A stretch of 5,354 nucleotides of DNA from Deltaproteobacteria bacterium (GTDB lineage Bacteria > Desulfobacterota > Desulfarculia > Desulfarculales > Desulfarculaceae): positions 1 to 5,354 of the forward strand of contig JAKAGJ010000196.1 of the NCBI GenBank assembly GCA_021815655.1, in the 5' to 3' direction. A program made the position numbers and the translations under genes. Positions 1 to 4,937 of the stretch are shown here, one piece after another (positions within the stretch are counted from its first letter, which is position 1; every line of letters begins with the position of its first letter). A model generated the notes under the pieces. That model worked only from the letters and a program-made list of their open reading frames with translations, ran no database searches and had not been told where the DNA came from.

Positions 1-1
1 C

Positions 2-88
2 AGCCTGTATGTGCTCAGCCGTCTAGCCTGGGGGTGGTGCCGGCGCCGTCTGGGGCAGAGAAAACCTCCGCGCGCGCGGCGCTTGTGA
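2..88 (+). other. possible C-terminal tail of an upstream gene
   Basis: The frame starting at base 2 is open to a TGA at 86-88. It would encode about 28 residues: a short hydrophobic stretch (SLYVLSRLAWGWC) followed by an Arg/Lys-rich tail. That pattern is common at the cytoplasmic end of membrane proteins. The frame starting at base 1 is also open, to a TAA at 91-93, so the evidence does not discriminate between them. Neither tail matches a family I recognise. The piece is too short to call a gene and may be chance. Confidence 0.2.
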
Positions 89-112
89 GATAAAACCTTT
101 TGCGGAGGCCAA

Positions 113-140
113 AATAGGGTGAAAACCCTATTGTTGCTTT
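113..140 (+). terminator. small hairpin, possible terminator of an upstream gene
   Basis: AATAGGGT (113-120) and ACCCTATT (125-132) form a perfect 8-bp stem with a GAAA tetraloop, followed by the weakly T-rich run GTTGCTTT. The A-rich bases before the stem would give a short U-run on the other strand, so it could act in both directions. The stem is AT-rich and the T-run is interrupted, so termination would be inefficient. Its 3' arm overlaps the proposed -35 of the porin promoter. Confidence 0.35.
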
Positions 141-159
141 AAACAGCGCTTGCTAGTAT
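131..159 (+). promoter_or_regulatory. extended -10 sigma70-type promoter for the porin gene
   Basis: TTGTTG at 131-136 (3/6 to TTGACA) lies 17 bp before TAGTAT at 154-159 (4/6 to TATAAT). A TG dinucleotide at 151-152 makes an extended -10 (TGcTAGTAT), which compensates for a weak -35. The DNA downstream (159-170) is AT-rich, in an otherwise GC-rich region. The predicted start is near 166, leaving about 180 nt of leader before the porin ATG. Confidence 0.45.
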
Positions 160-165
160 TTTTTT

Positions 166-347
166 AATAAGGCAACGGTTGTTTTGCCTCCTGGAGAGGT
201 GGGACAGCCGGAGCGCCGTGATTTGGGCCCCCAGGTGGGGGCAAACCGTCCGCGGGATTATCTGGGGTGATCCCTGGGCGGTGGAGAAGAGGGTGCCGGC
301 GTGGGTGCGCCGGCGGTTTCCACACGTAAAAGGAGAAGAGGGTAATC
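166..347 (+). other. long structured leader of the porin gene
   Basis: No convincing coding sequence is present here. Four potential RNA hairpins follow one another: AGGCAA/TTGCCT (170-175/184-189); GCCCCC/GGGGGC (227-232/237-242, loop AGGT) with flanking TTT/AAA; GGGAT/ATCCC (254-258/270-274), extendable with wobble pairs; and GCCGGCG/CGCCGGC (295-301/308-314). The ribosome-binding region is purine-rich: AAGGAG at 330-335 is 12 nt from the start, and GAGGG at 338-342 is 5 nt from it. I recognise no riboswitch consensus. GC-rich DNA forms hairpins easily, so regulatory function is an inference. Confidence 0.4.
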
Positions 348-1559
348 ATGAAGAAGATTTTTGCCGTCATGGTGGCGTTGGCCGCCCTGGTGGCCTTCAC
401 CGCGCCCGCTTGGGCGGATGAGGCCCCGGGTCCCAATTTCACCGTCCAGGGCCGGATGCTGACCGACCTGGGTTATCATAATGTCAGCAAGGAGATGACC
501 AACAACAAGAAGGAAGACGTCACCAGCGCCTTCCTGAGCCTGGGTAACACCTCCTTCCTGCGCTCCACCTTCACCAGCATCGACAAGTCCACCGGTGGCG
601 TGGTCGAGCTTGGACTTAGCTCCAAGATCAACAACGCCGAGAGCGTGAGCCTGCGTTACGCCTACGGCTGGTGGAAGGTCGGAAATTGCAAGCTGTACGC
701 CGGCCAGACCGACAACTGGCTGGGCAGCAACGCCTTCGCTCCCATGCAGTACTTCGGCCAGACCGAAGCCGGCAAGAGCATGATGACCAACTGGGGCCAC
801 ATTTACGGCGGCCGTAATCCCCAGGTCGGCTTCCAGTGGGAGTCCGGCATGTTCGGCTTCCAGGTGGCCCTGGTGCAGCCTGGCTCCGAGAAGATCGCCA
901 GCGTGCCCGCCACCCAGGATGTCTACGCCAACGTGCCTCGCGTGGACTTGGCCCTCATGTTCAAGAGCGGCGGTTTCCTGGTGCAGCCCGGCTTCGGCTG
1001 GTCCCAGCTTAAGATGGAAGGCACCACCAGCGGCGCCGACGACAACTACAGCAGCATGATCTTCATCCTGCCCGTCAAGTTCACCGCCGGTCCCTTCACC
1101 GCCAAGGTGGAAGGTCACTGGGGCAAGAACATCGACGGCGAGTGGAGCGGCAACCGTTTGGCCGCCCTGGGCACCGGCCTGAGCTCCAACAGCGCCAACC
1201 AGGTGCTTTTGGGCATGCCCTACGTCAAGAGCAACGGCAAGATCGAGGACACCGACCAGATCGGTGGCCAGGTCACCGCCGAGTACAAGATCCTGCCCGT
1301 GTGGACGGCGGCTGCCGGCTTCGGTCTTGAGCGCCTCAACAACGACGCTTGGAAGCAGAAGGTCAGCAATGGCGGCGCGGGCTACGCCAACGACGAGTAC
1401 ACCCGCACGGGTTACTTCGTGGCCCTGCCCTACCAGGTCACCAAGAACTTCACCGTTCACCCCGAGTTCTCCTACTACAGCTACGGTGACAACCCGGTCA
1501 ACAACAAGGACTACGGCACCGAGTGGGTGGGCGGCGTCCAGCTTCAGTTCGTGTTCTAG
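348..1559 (+). CDS. putative outer-membrane porin (beta-barrel protein)
   Basis: The 403-residue product begins with a typical Sec signal peptide: MKK, a hydrophobic core at about residues 4-19, and an AWA cleavage site after Ala23. The mature part alternates polar and hydrophobic residues, is rich in Gly, Tyr, Trp, Phe and Asn, and ends in VQLQFVF. A terminal Phe with alternating aromatic residues is the usual outer-membrane insertion signal recognised by the BAM machinery. No long hydrophobic helix follows the signal peptide, and only one Cys is visible (Cys114). Length suits a porin of about 16 strands. It probably forms a channel for small solutes; substrate is unknown. I cannot assign it to a named porin family. 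Codon choice is strongly C-ending (AAC, GAC, CTG), suggesting high expression. It appears monocistronic, with its own promoter, long leader and strong terminator. The start is supported by the signal peptide and the purine-rich run at 330-342. Confidence 0.8.
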   Translation: MKKIFAVMVALAALVAFTAPAWADEAPGPNFTVQGRMLTDLGYHNVSKEMTNNKKEDVTSAFLSLGNTSFLRSTFTSIDKSTGGVVELGLSSKINNAESVSLRYAYGWWKVGNCKLYAGQTDNWLGSNAFAPMQYFGQTEAGKSMMTNWGHIYGGRNPQVGFQWESGMFGFQVALVQPGSEKIASVPATQDVYANVPRVDLALMFKSGGFLVQPGFGWSQLKMEGTTSGADDNYSSMIFILPVKFTAGPFTAKVEGHWGKNIDGEWSGNRLAALGTGLSSNSANQVLLGMPYVKSNGKIEDTDQIGGQVTAEYKILPVWTAAAGFGLERLNNDAWKQKVSNGGAGYANDEYTRTGYFVALPYQVTKNFTVHPEFSYYSYGDNPVNNKDYGTEWVGGVQLQFVF

Positions 1560-1583
1560 TTTCCTGATCGCTTAAGGTTCCCC

Positions 1584-1618
1584 GGCGGGCCGGAGCTAGT
1601 CTCCGGCCCGCCTTTTTT
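1584..1618 (+). terminator. strong intrinsic terminator after the porin gene
   Basis: GGCGGGCCGGAG (1584-1595) pairs perfectly with CTCCGGCCCGCC (1601-1612), giving a 12-bp stem with a CTAGT loop, followed immediately by six T residues. It begins 24 nt after the porin stop codon and separates the porin from the serine operon. Confidence 0.93.
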
Positions 1619-1658
1619 GCCAGCCCGCGGCCGCGCCGGCGGCGTTAAAATAAAGCCA

Positions 1659-1687
1659 TTGACAATGTGCGGTTTTTACCATAGACA
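1659..1687 (+). promoter_or_regulatory. sigma70-type promoter upstream of the serine operon
   Basis: TTGACA at 1659-1664 is a perfect -35 hexamer. The best-placed -10 at 17-bp spacing is TAGACA (1682-1687), only 3/6 to consensus. An AT-rich patch just upstream (1645-1654) could act as an UP-like element. The -35 sits inside an 11-bp perfect dyad, CATTG-A-CAATG (1657-1667), which might be a regulator site. The predicted start is about 1694, leaving about 340 nt to the aminotransferase ATG. Confidence 0.55.
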
Positions 1688-1714
1688 AAGAACATCCGGA
1701 GATGGTCGCCACGC

Positions 1715-1743
1715 CGGTCCCGCCCTGATTGGCGGGCCGTTTT
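1715..1743 (+). terminator. terminator-like hairpin just after the promoter; possible attenuator or small-RNA end
   Basis: CCCGCC (1719-1724) pairs with GGCGGG (1731-1736) around a 6-nt loop. After a single bulged T (1718), CGG (1715-1717) pairs with CCG (1737-1739). Four T residues follow at 1740-1743, then GCTT. It lies about 20-50 nt downstream of the predicted start and about 100 nt beyond the porin terminator, so it is not needed to end the porin transcript. It fits either an attenuator in the serine-operon leader or the end of a small RNA of about 50 nt. Confidence 0.5.
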
Positions 1744-2034
1744 GCTTGCAATAGCCGATGGTTGGCAAGCAGGCGGCCTCGGTGGGGCGGGGGCTTGCGC
1801 CGTGGCCATCTCTGACGAATGGCGGCTCATTCAGCGGTCCGGGGCGGTGGGGATCAACCCCGGACCATTGGCCGCTGGCCTGCCTGGCTGGTATCTTCTC
1901 GGCGGTGCCTCCACGGCCGCCGGCAAGGCGGGTCAGGCAAGGGCGTCATCCGGCCCATGCACGGCCGCCGAGGCCCCCGGCTGGGTGGCGGTACCCAGGT
2001 CCCCATACTCATCAGCCAGAAGGAGCGCTCAAAA
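1744..2034 (+). other. long structured leader without a convincing gene
   Basis: This gap of about 290 nt holds several possible RNA stems. GCTTGC (1744-1749) can pair with GCAAGC (1765-1770), which can alternatively pair with a second GCTTGC (1793-1798). GGTCCGGGG (1836-1844) pairs perfectly with CCCCGGACC (1858-1866). CTGGGT (1981-1986) pairs with ACCCAG (1993-1998), ending 19 nt before the ribosome-binding site. An 11-nt direct repeat CACGGCCGCCG occurs at 1912 and 1960. Open frames here have weak third-position GC bias and no good ribosome-binding sites. I recognise no known riboswitch or T-box motif. Confidence 0.4.
2018..2025 (+). promoter_or_regulatory. ribosome-binding site fixing the aminotransferase start
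   Basis: AGAAGGAG ends 9 nt before the ATG at 2035. The frame is open further upstream to an ATG at 1819, but that 72-residue extension has no family similarity, poor codon bias and no comparable ribosome-binding site, so 2035 is chosen. Confidence 0.85.
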
Positions 2035-3174
2035 ATGAAGAAGGTCTCTCTGTTGGCGCCTGGCCCCACGCCGGTGCCTCCCCGCACGCTGCTGGCCATG
2101 GCCCAGCCCCTGATCCATCACCGTTCCGCGGATTTCCAGGAGGTGATCGGTAAGGTGCGCGCTGGCCTGAAGAAGCTCTTCCAGACCCAGAACGAGGTCC
2201 TCACCTTCTGTAGCAGCGGCACGGGCGCCATGGAGAGTTCGGTGGCCAACCTGCTTTCGCCCGGCGACAAGGCCATCACGGTCAGCGGCGGCAAGTTCGG
2301 CGAGCGCTGGGCCCTGATCCTCAAGGCCTACGGCTGCACCCCGGTGGAGCTCAAGGTGCCCTGGGGCCAGGCGGTCAAACCCGCGGACGTGGCCAAGCTC
2401 TTGAAGGACGACCCCTCCATCAAGGCCGTGTACGTGCAGGCCCTGGAAACCTCCACCGGCGTGGACCATCCCATCGAGGAGCTGGCCAAGGTGACCAAGG
2501 ACACCGGCGCCGTCCTGGTGGTGGACGCGGTCAGCGCCCTGGGCGCCTATCCCATCCCCGTGGACCAGTGGGGCCTGGACGTGGTGCTCTCCGGCTCCCA
2601 GAAGGCCCTGATGCTGCCTCCGGGGCTGGCGTTTGCCAGCATCGGCCCCAAGGCCCTGGAGATGATGAAGACCTCCAAGTGCCCCAAGTTCTACTTCTCC
2701 TGGGCCAAGGAAATGAAGAGCCAGATGGAGAACAAGGGTGCCTTCACCAGCCCGGTGACCCTGTTCATGGGCCTTCTGGACATCTTCGCCATGCTCGACG
2801 AGTGGGGCATGGACAAGGTCTACGCCGAGACCGTGATCCGCTCCAAGGCCTTCAAGGCCGCGGTCAAGTCCTGGGGCCTGGACCTGTACTCCAAGGAGCG
2901 CCCCTCGGTGGCGCTTACCGCCGTTGCCTGCCCTGAGAACATCGACGGCCAGAAGGTGGTCAAGTGGCTTAAAGACAAGTACGGCATCTTCATCGCCGGC
3001 GGCCAGGACCAGGCCAAGGGCAAGATCTTCCGCGTGGCCCACATGGGCTACATCAACGAGTTCGACACCCTGCAAGCCATCAGCGCCATCGAGATGGCCT
3101 TGAAGGGCCTGGGCTACGCCTTCGAGATGGGCTCGGGCGTGGCGGCGGCCCAACGGATTTTCGGGGAGAACTAA
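2035..3174 (+). CDS. class V aminotransferase (serine-pyruvate / alanine-glyoxylate type), probable phosphoserine aminotransferase
   Basis: The 379-residue product is a PLP-dependent fold-type I, class V aminotransferase of normal length for the alanine-glyoxylate/serine-pyruvate family. Visible motifs in order: the N-terminal PGPTPVPP segment (9-16) lining the active site; the PLP-phosphate loop SSGTGAME (60-67); VVDAVSALG (162-170), with Asp164 contacting the PLP ring nitrogen; SGSQK (186-190), with Lys190 as the Schiff-base lysine; and FRVAHMG (332-338), with Arg333 as the likely substrate-carboxylate arginine. The cytoplasmic reaction moves an amino group between an amino acid and a 2-oxo acid. 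Because serA follows after 1 nt, the likely job is converting 3-phosphohydroxypyruvate plus glutamate to phosphoserine, replacing classical SerC. This specificity is inference; serine-glyoxylate or alanine-glyoxylate transamination cannot be excluded from sequence. Confidence 0.9.
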   Translation: MKKVSLLAPGPTPVPPRTLLAMAQPLIHHRSADFQEVIGKVRAGLKKLFQTQNEVLTFCSSGTGAMESSVANLLSPGDKAITVSGGKFGERWALILKAYGCTPVELKVPWGQAVKPADVAKLLKDDPSIKAVYVQALETSTGVDHPIEELAKVTKDTGAVLVVDAVSALGAYPIPVDQWGLDVVLSGSQKALMLPPGLAFASIGPKALEMMKTSKCPKFYFSWAKEMKSQMENKGAFTSPVTLFMGLLDIFAMLDEWGMDKVYAETVIRSKAFKAAVKSWGLDLYSKERPSVALTAVACPENIDGQKVVKWLKDKYGIFIAGGQDQAKGKIFRVAHMGYINEFDTLQAISAIEMALKGLGYAFEMGSGVAAAQRIFGEN

Positions 3175-3175
3175 G

Positions 3176-4123
3176 ATGAAAATACTCATCTCCGACCCCC
3201 TGGCCCAGGAGGGGATCCAGATATTCAAGGACGAGGGCTTCGAGGTGGAGGTCAAGACCGGCCTGAAGCCCGAGGACCTGAAAGCGGCCATCAAGGGCGT
3301 GCACGGCCTGGTGATCCGCAGCGCCACCCAGGTAAACGCCGACCTGCTGGCCGCCGCCGACAGCCTCAAGGTGGTGGGCCGGGCCGGCACCGGCCTGGAC
3401 AACGTGGACATCCCCGCCGCCACGGCCAAGGGCGTCATCGTCATGAACACCCCCGGCCAGAACAGCAACGCCGCCGCCGAGCTGGCCATGGGGCACATCT
3501 TCGCCCTGTCGCGCCATATCGCCCGCGGCCACCGCGGCATCAAGGAAGGCAAGTGGGAGAAGAAGCAGCTTAGAGGGCGTGAGCTCAAGGGCAAGACCCT
3601 GGGCATCATGGGCATGGGCAACATCGGGCGCATCCTGGCCGAGCTGGGCCACGGCGTCAAGATGACCGTCATTGGCTTTGACCCCTACTTCAAGGCCGAG
3701 GAGATCAAGGCCCGGGGCGCCGAGCCGGTGAGCTTCGAGGACCTGCTGGCCCGCGCCGACTACCTGTCCATCCATGTGCCCAAGACCAAGGAGACGGCCG
3801 GGCTGTTCAACGCCGCCAACATCGCCAAGATGAAGGACGGTGCCTATCTCATCAACTGCGCCCGCGGCGGCATCGTGGACGAGGTGGCCCTGTGCGACGC
3901 GCTGGCCCAGGGCAAACTCTCCGGCGCGGCTCTGGACGTCTTCGAGCAGGAGCCCCTGCCCGCCGACAGCCGCATCATGTTGGCCGATGACGTGGTGTGC
4001 ACGCCCCACCTGGGGGCCAACACCCACGAGGCCCAGATCAACGTGGCCGTGGCCGTGGCCAGGCAGATGAGCAAGTTCCTGAAGACCGGCGAGGCCGAGT
4101 TCGCGGTCAACGCTGGCAAGTAA
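3176..4123 (+). CDS. serA: D-3-phosphoglycerate dehydrogenase, short form without ACT domain
   Basis: The 315-residue product is a D-2-hydroxyacid dehydrogenase that oxidises 3-phosphoglycerate to 3-phosphohydroxypyruvate with NAD, the first step of serine synthesis. Substrate-domain signatures typical of SerA are IRSATQVNADLL (47-58) and GRAGTGLDNVDIPAAT (68-83). The nucleotide-binding loop is GMGNIG (146-151), with acidic Asp169 after the second strand favouring NAD over NADP. The catalytic set is complete: Arg230 in NCARGG, Glu259 in DVFEQEP and His278 in TPHLGANT. The protein ends at AVNAGK, where longer SerA proteins continue into ASB and ACT domains, so serine feedback through an ACT domain is absent. 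The start has GGGGAG (3163-3168) 7 nt upstream, inside the 3' end of the aminotransferase gene, suggesting coupled translation. A related hydroxypyruvate or glyoxylate reductase role is less likely given the SerA-like N-terminal motifs. Confidence 0.88.
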   Translation: MKILISDPLAQEGIQIFKDEGFEVEVKTGLKPEDLKAAIKGVHGLVIRSATQVNADLLAAADSLKVVGRAGTGLDNVDIPAATAKGVIVMNTPGQNSNAAAELAMGHIFALSRHIARGHRGIKEGKWEKKQLRGRELKGKTLGIMGMGNIGRILAELGHGVKMTVIGFDPYFKAEEIKARGAEPVSFEDLLARADYLSIHVPKTKETAGLFNAANIAKMKDGAYLINCARGGIVDEVALCDALAQGKLSGAALDVFEQEPLPADSRIMLADDVVCTPHLGANTHEAQINVAVAVARQMSKFLKTGEAEFAVNAGK

Positions 4124-4142
4124 TTACCGACATTGGCCTAAT

Positions 4143-4175
4143 CAGGGCCCGGCCCCCGCGGGGGGCCGGGCCCTG
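4143..4175 (+). terminator. 15-bp GC hairpin after serA, terminator lacking a T-run
   Basis: Bases 4143-4157 and 4161-4175 form a perfect 15-bp stem around a GCG loop, starting 20 nt after the serA stop. The next bases (CCTGCTTGCGG) are not T-rich, so this is not a classical intrinsic terminator. It may pause polymerase, assist Rho, or protect the mRNA 3' end. Confidence 0.55.
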
Positions 4176-4180
4176 CCTGC

Positions 4181-4209
4181 TTGCGGCCGGGCGGACAAAT
4201 ACTTATAGT
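4181..4209 (+). promoter_or_regulatory. sigma70-type promoter for the DUF1844 gene
   Basis: TATAGT (4204-4209, 5/6 to the -10 consensus) lies 17 bp after TTGCGG (4181-4186, 3/6 to the -35 consensus), in a locally AT-rich patch just beyond the serA hairpin. The predicted start is near 4216. A near-perfect dyad, TGCCCC-G-GGGGCA (4219-4231), lies just downstream of it. Confidence 0.5.
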
Positions 4210-4262
4210 TGAAGTGTATGCCCCGGGGGCAGCCCCGTGAACCACCGCTGGGAGTTGTTGCC

Positions 4263-4673
4263 ATGAGCCAAGAGGACCAGGGTTTCACCGTTAAGGACCG
4301 CCGCATCTTCAGCGAGGACGGCGCCAGCCGCGAAAGCCAGCCCCAGGAGCCCGCCGACCAGCCGGCCCCGCCCCAGGAGGAGCCTGAGGCCCCGCCCCAA
4401 GGCGAGCCGGCCCCGCGCTTCGAGAATCTGCCGCCGGTGGATTTCAGCGGCCTTATCATTTCCTTGAGCCACGCGGCCATGATGCACCTGGGGCATATCC
4501 CCGACCCGGCCAGCGGTCAGGCCCGCCTGGAGCCGGCCCTGGCCCGCCACACCATAGACACCATCGGCATGCTCAAGGAAAAGACCCAGGGCAACCTGAC
4601 CCAGGACGAGCAGCGCCTCATCGACAGCGCGCTCACCGAGTTGCGCCTGGCCTACGTGCAGGCCACCCGTTGA
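4263..4673 (+). CDS. DUF1844 family protein
   Basis: The 136-residue product has two parts. Residues 1-20 (MSQEDQGFTVKDRRIFSEDG) form the conserved N-terminal 'FTVKDRR.F..DG' segment often seen in this family. Residues about 21-52 are a Pro/Glu/Gln-rich, probably disordered linker. Residues 58-133 are the DUF1844 domain: PPVDFSGLIISLSHAAMMHLG, then IPDP, then a helix HTIDTIGMLKEKTQGNLTQDE and a closing helix ending in YVQATR. The family is widespread in delta-proteobacteria and some other phyla; I know no established biochemical function. No signal peptide or membrane span is apparent. The ATG at 4263 is chosen over an upstream TTG (4209) because GGGAG (4250-4254) sits 8 nt before it and homologous sequence begins here. 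It appears to be its own transcription unit. Confidence 0.85.
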   Translation: MSQEDQGFTVKDRRIFSEDGASRESQPQEPADQPAPPQEEPEAPPQGEPAPRFENLPPVDFSGLIISLSHAAMMHLGHIPDPASGQARLEPALARHTIDTIGMLKEKTQGNLTQDEQRLIDSALTELRLAYVQATR

Positions 4674-4703
4674 GGCCGTCGGCCAGACCGGAGGCGCATC
4701 CTG

Positions 4704-4732
4704 GTGACAAGCCGCCTGGGCGGGTATACCTT
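4704..4732 (+). promoter_or_regulatory. weak promoter-like sequence upstream of the 4742 hairpin
   Basis: GTGACA (4704-4709, 5/6 to -35) is followed after 15 bp by TATACC (4725-4730, 4/6 to -10), or after 17 bp by TACCTT (4727-4732). Spacing or match is suboptimal in each case. A transcript from here would run almost at once into the hairpin at 4742-4772. This may be chance. Confidence 0.22.
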
Positions 4733-4741
4733 TAGCTACAT

Positions 4742-4772
4742 GGTCCCGGCGCGCCAGGCCGGGATCGTTTTT
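4742..4772 (+). terminator. intrinsic terminator after the DUF1844 gene
   Basis: GGTCCCGGC (4742-4750) pairs with GCCGGGATC (4758-4766), a 9-bp stem with one G-T wobble and a 7-nt loop, followed by G and five T residues (4768-4772). It begins 68 nt after the DUF1844 stop codon. Confidence 0.75.
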
Positions 4773-4848
4773 ACGGTCGGATGAGAGGGTTTCTTGCCGA
4801 AGACTGGCGGGCCGCGCTGGTTTTGGGGACCGGCGACGCCCAGGGTGG

Positions 4849-4930
4849 CGGGTCGGGAGGAGTTCCCGGCCCGTAAATCACATGCGGAGGCTTCAACCGC
4901 CTCCGCCCGGAGTTCGCAAGACCTCGGAGG
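4849..4930 (+). other. structured leader and ribosome-binding site of the HtrA-type protease gene
   Basis: Two hairpins precede the gene. CGGGTCGGGA (4849-4858) pairs with TCCCGGCCCG (4864-4873), 10 bp with one wobble and a 5-nt loop. GCGGAGGC (4884-4891) pairs perfectly with GCCTCCGC (4899-4906) around a 7-nt loop. The ribosome-binding site is CGGAGG (4925-4930), 7 nt before the ATG. It is identical to the 5' arm core of the second hairpin (4885-4890), so the 3' arm CCTCCG (4900-4905) could pair with either copy. I see no clear promoter between 4773 and 4848. Confidence 0.45.
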
Positions 4931-4937
4931 ATTTGCA

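Noticed and set aside
65..108. CCTCCGC (65-71) / GCGGAGG (102-108) inverted repeat, with TGCGGAGGC also at 4883-4891
   Set aside because: A 7-bp stem over a 30-nt loop and a shared 9-mer are easily chance in GC-rich DNA; there is no functional link between the sites.
258..1460. 400-codon minus-strand open frame opposite the porin gene
   Set aside because: Same codon-bias shadow. The + strand gene has a signal peptide, beta-barrel pattern and terminator in the correct orientation.
1912..1970. Direct repeat CACGGCCGCCG at 1912 and 1960
   Set aside because: Only two copies of a low-complexity GC-rich 11-mer; no array or mobile-element features.
1819..2034. N-terminal extension of the aminotransferase from ATG 1819
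   Set aside because: The 72 extra residues are Arg/Gly-rich, unlike the family. AGAAGGAG sits at ideal spacing before ATG 2035, where the conserved N-terminus begins.
2029..3672. 547-codon open frame on the minus strand across the aminotransferase and serA genes
   Set aside because: It is antisense to two well-recognised genes. Long antisense frames are expected where third positions are nearly all G or C, and its His/Gly/Leu/Ala-rich product matches no family.
3080..4027. 315-codon minus-strand open frame opposite serA
   Set aside because: Shadow of serA, whose + strand product has all catalytic motifs.
4209..4262. N-terminal extension of the DUF1844 protein from TTG 4209
   Set aside because: The TTG overlaps the proposed -10 hexamer, and family-like sequence starts at Met 4263, which has its own ribosome-binding site.
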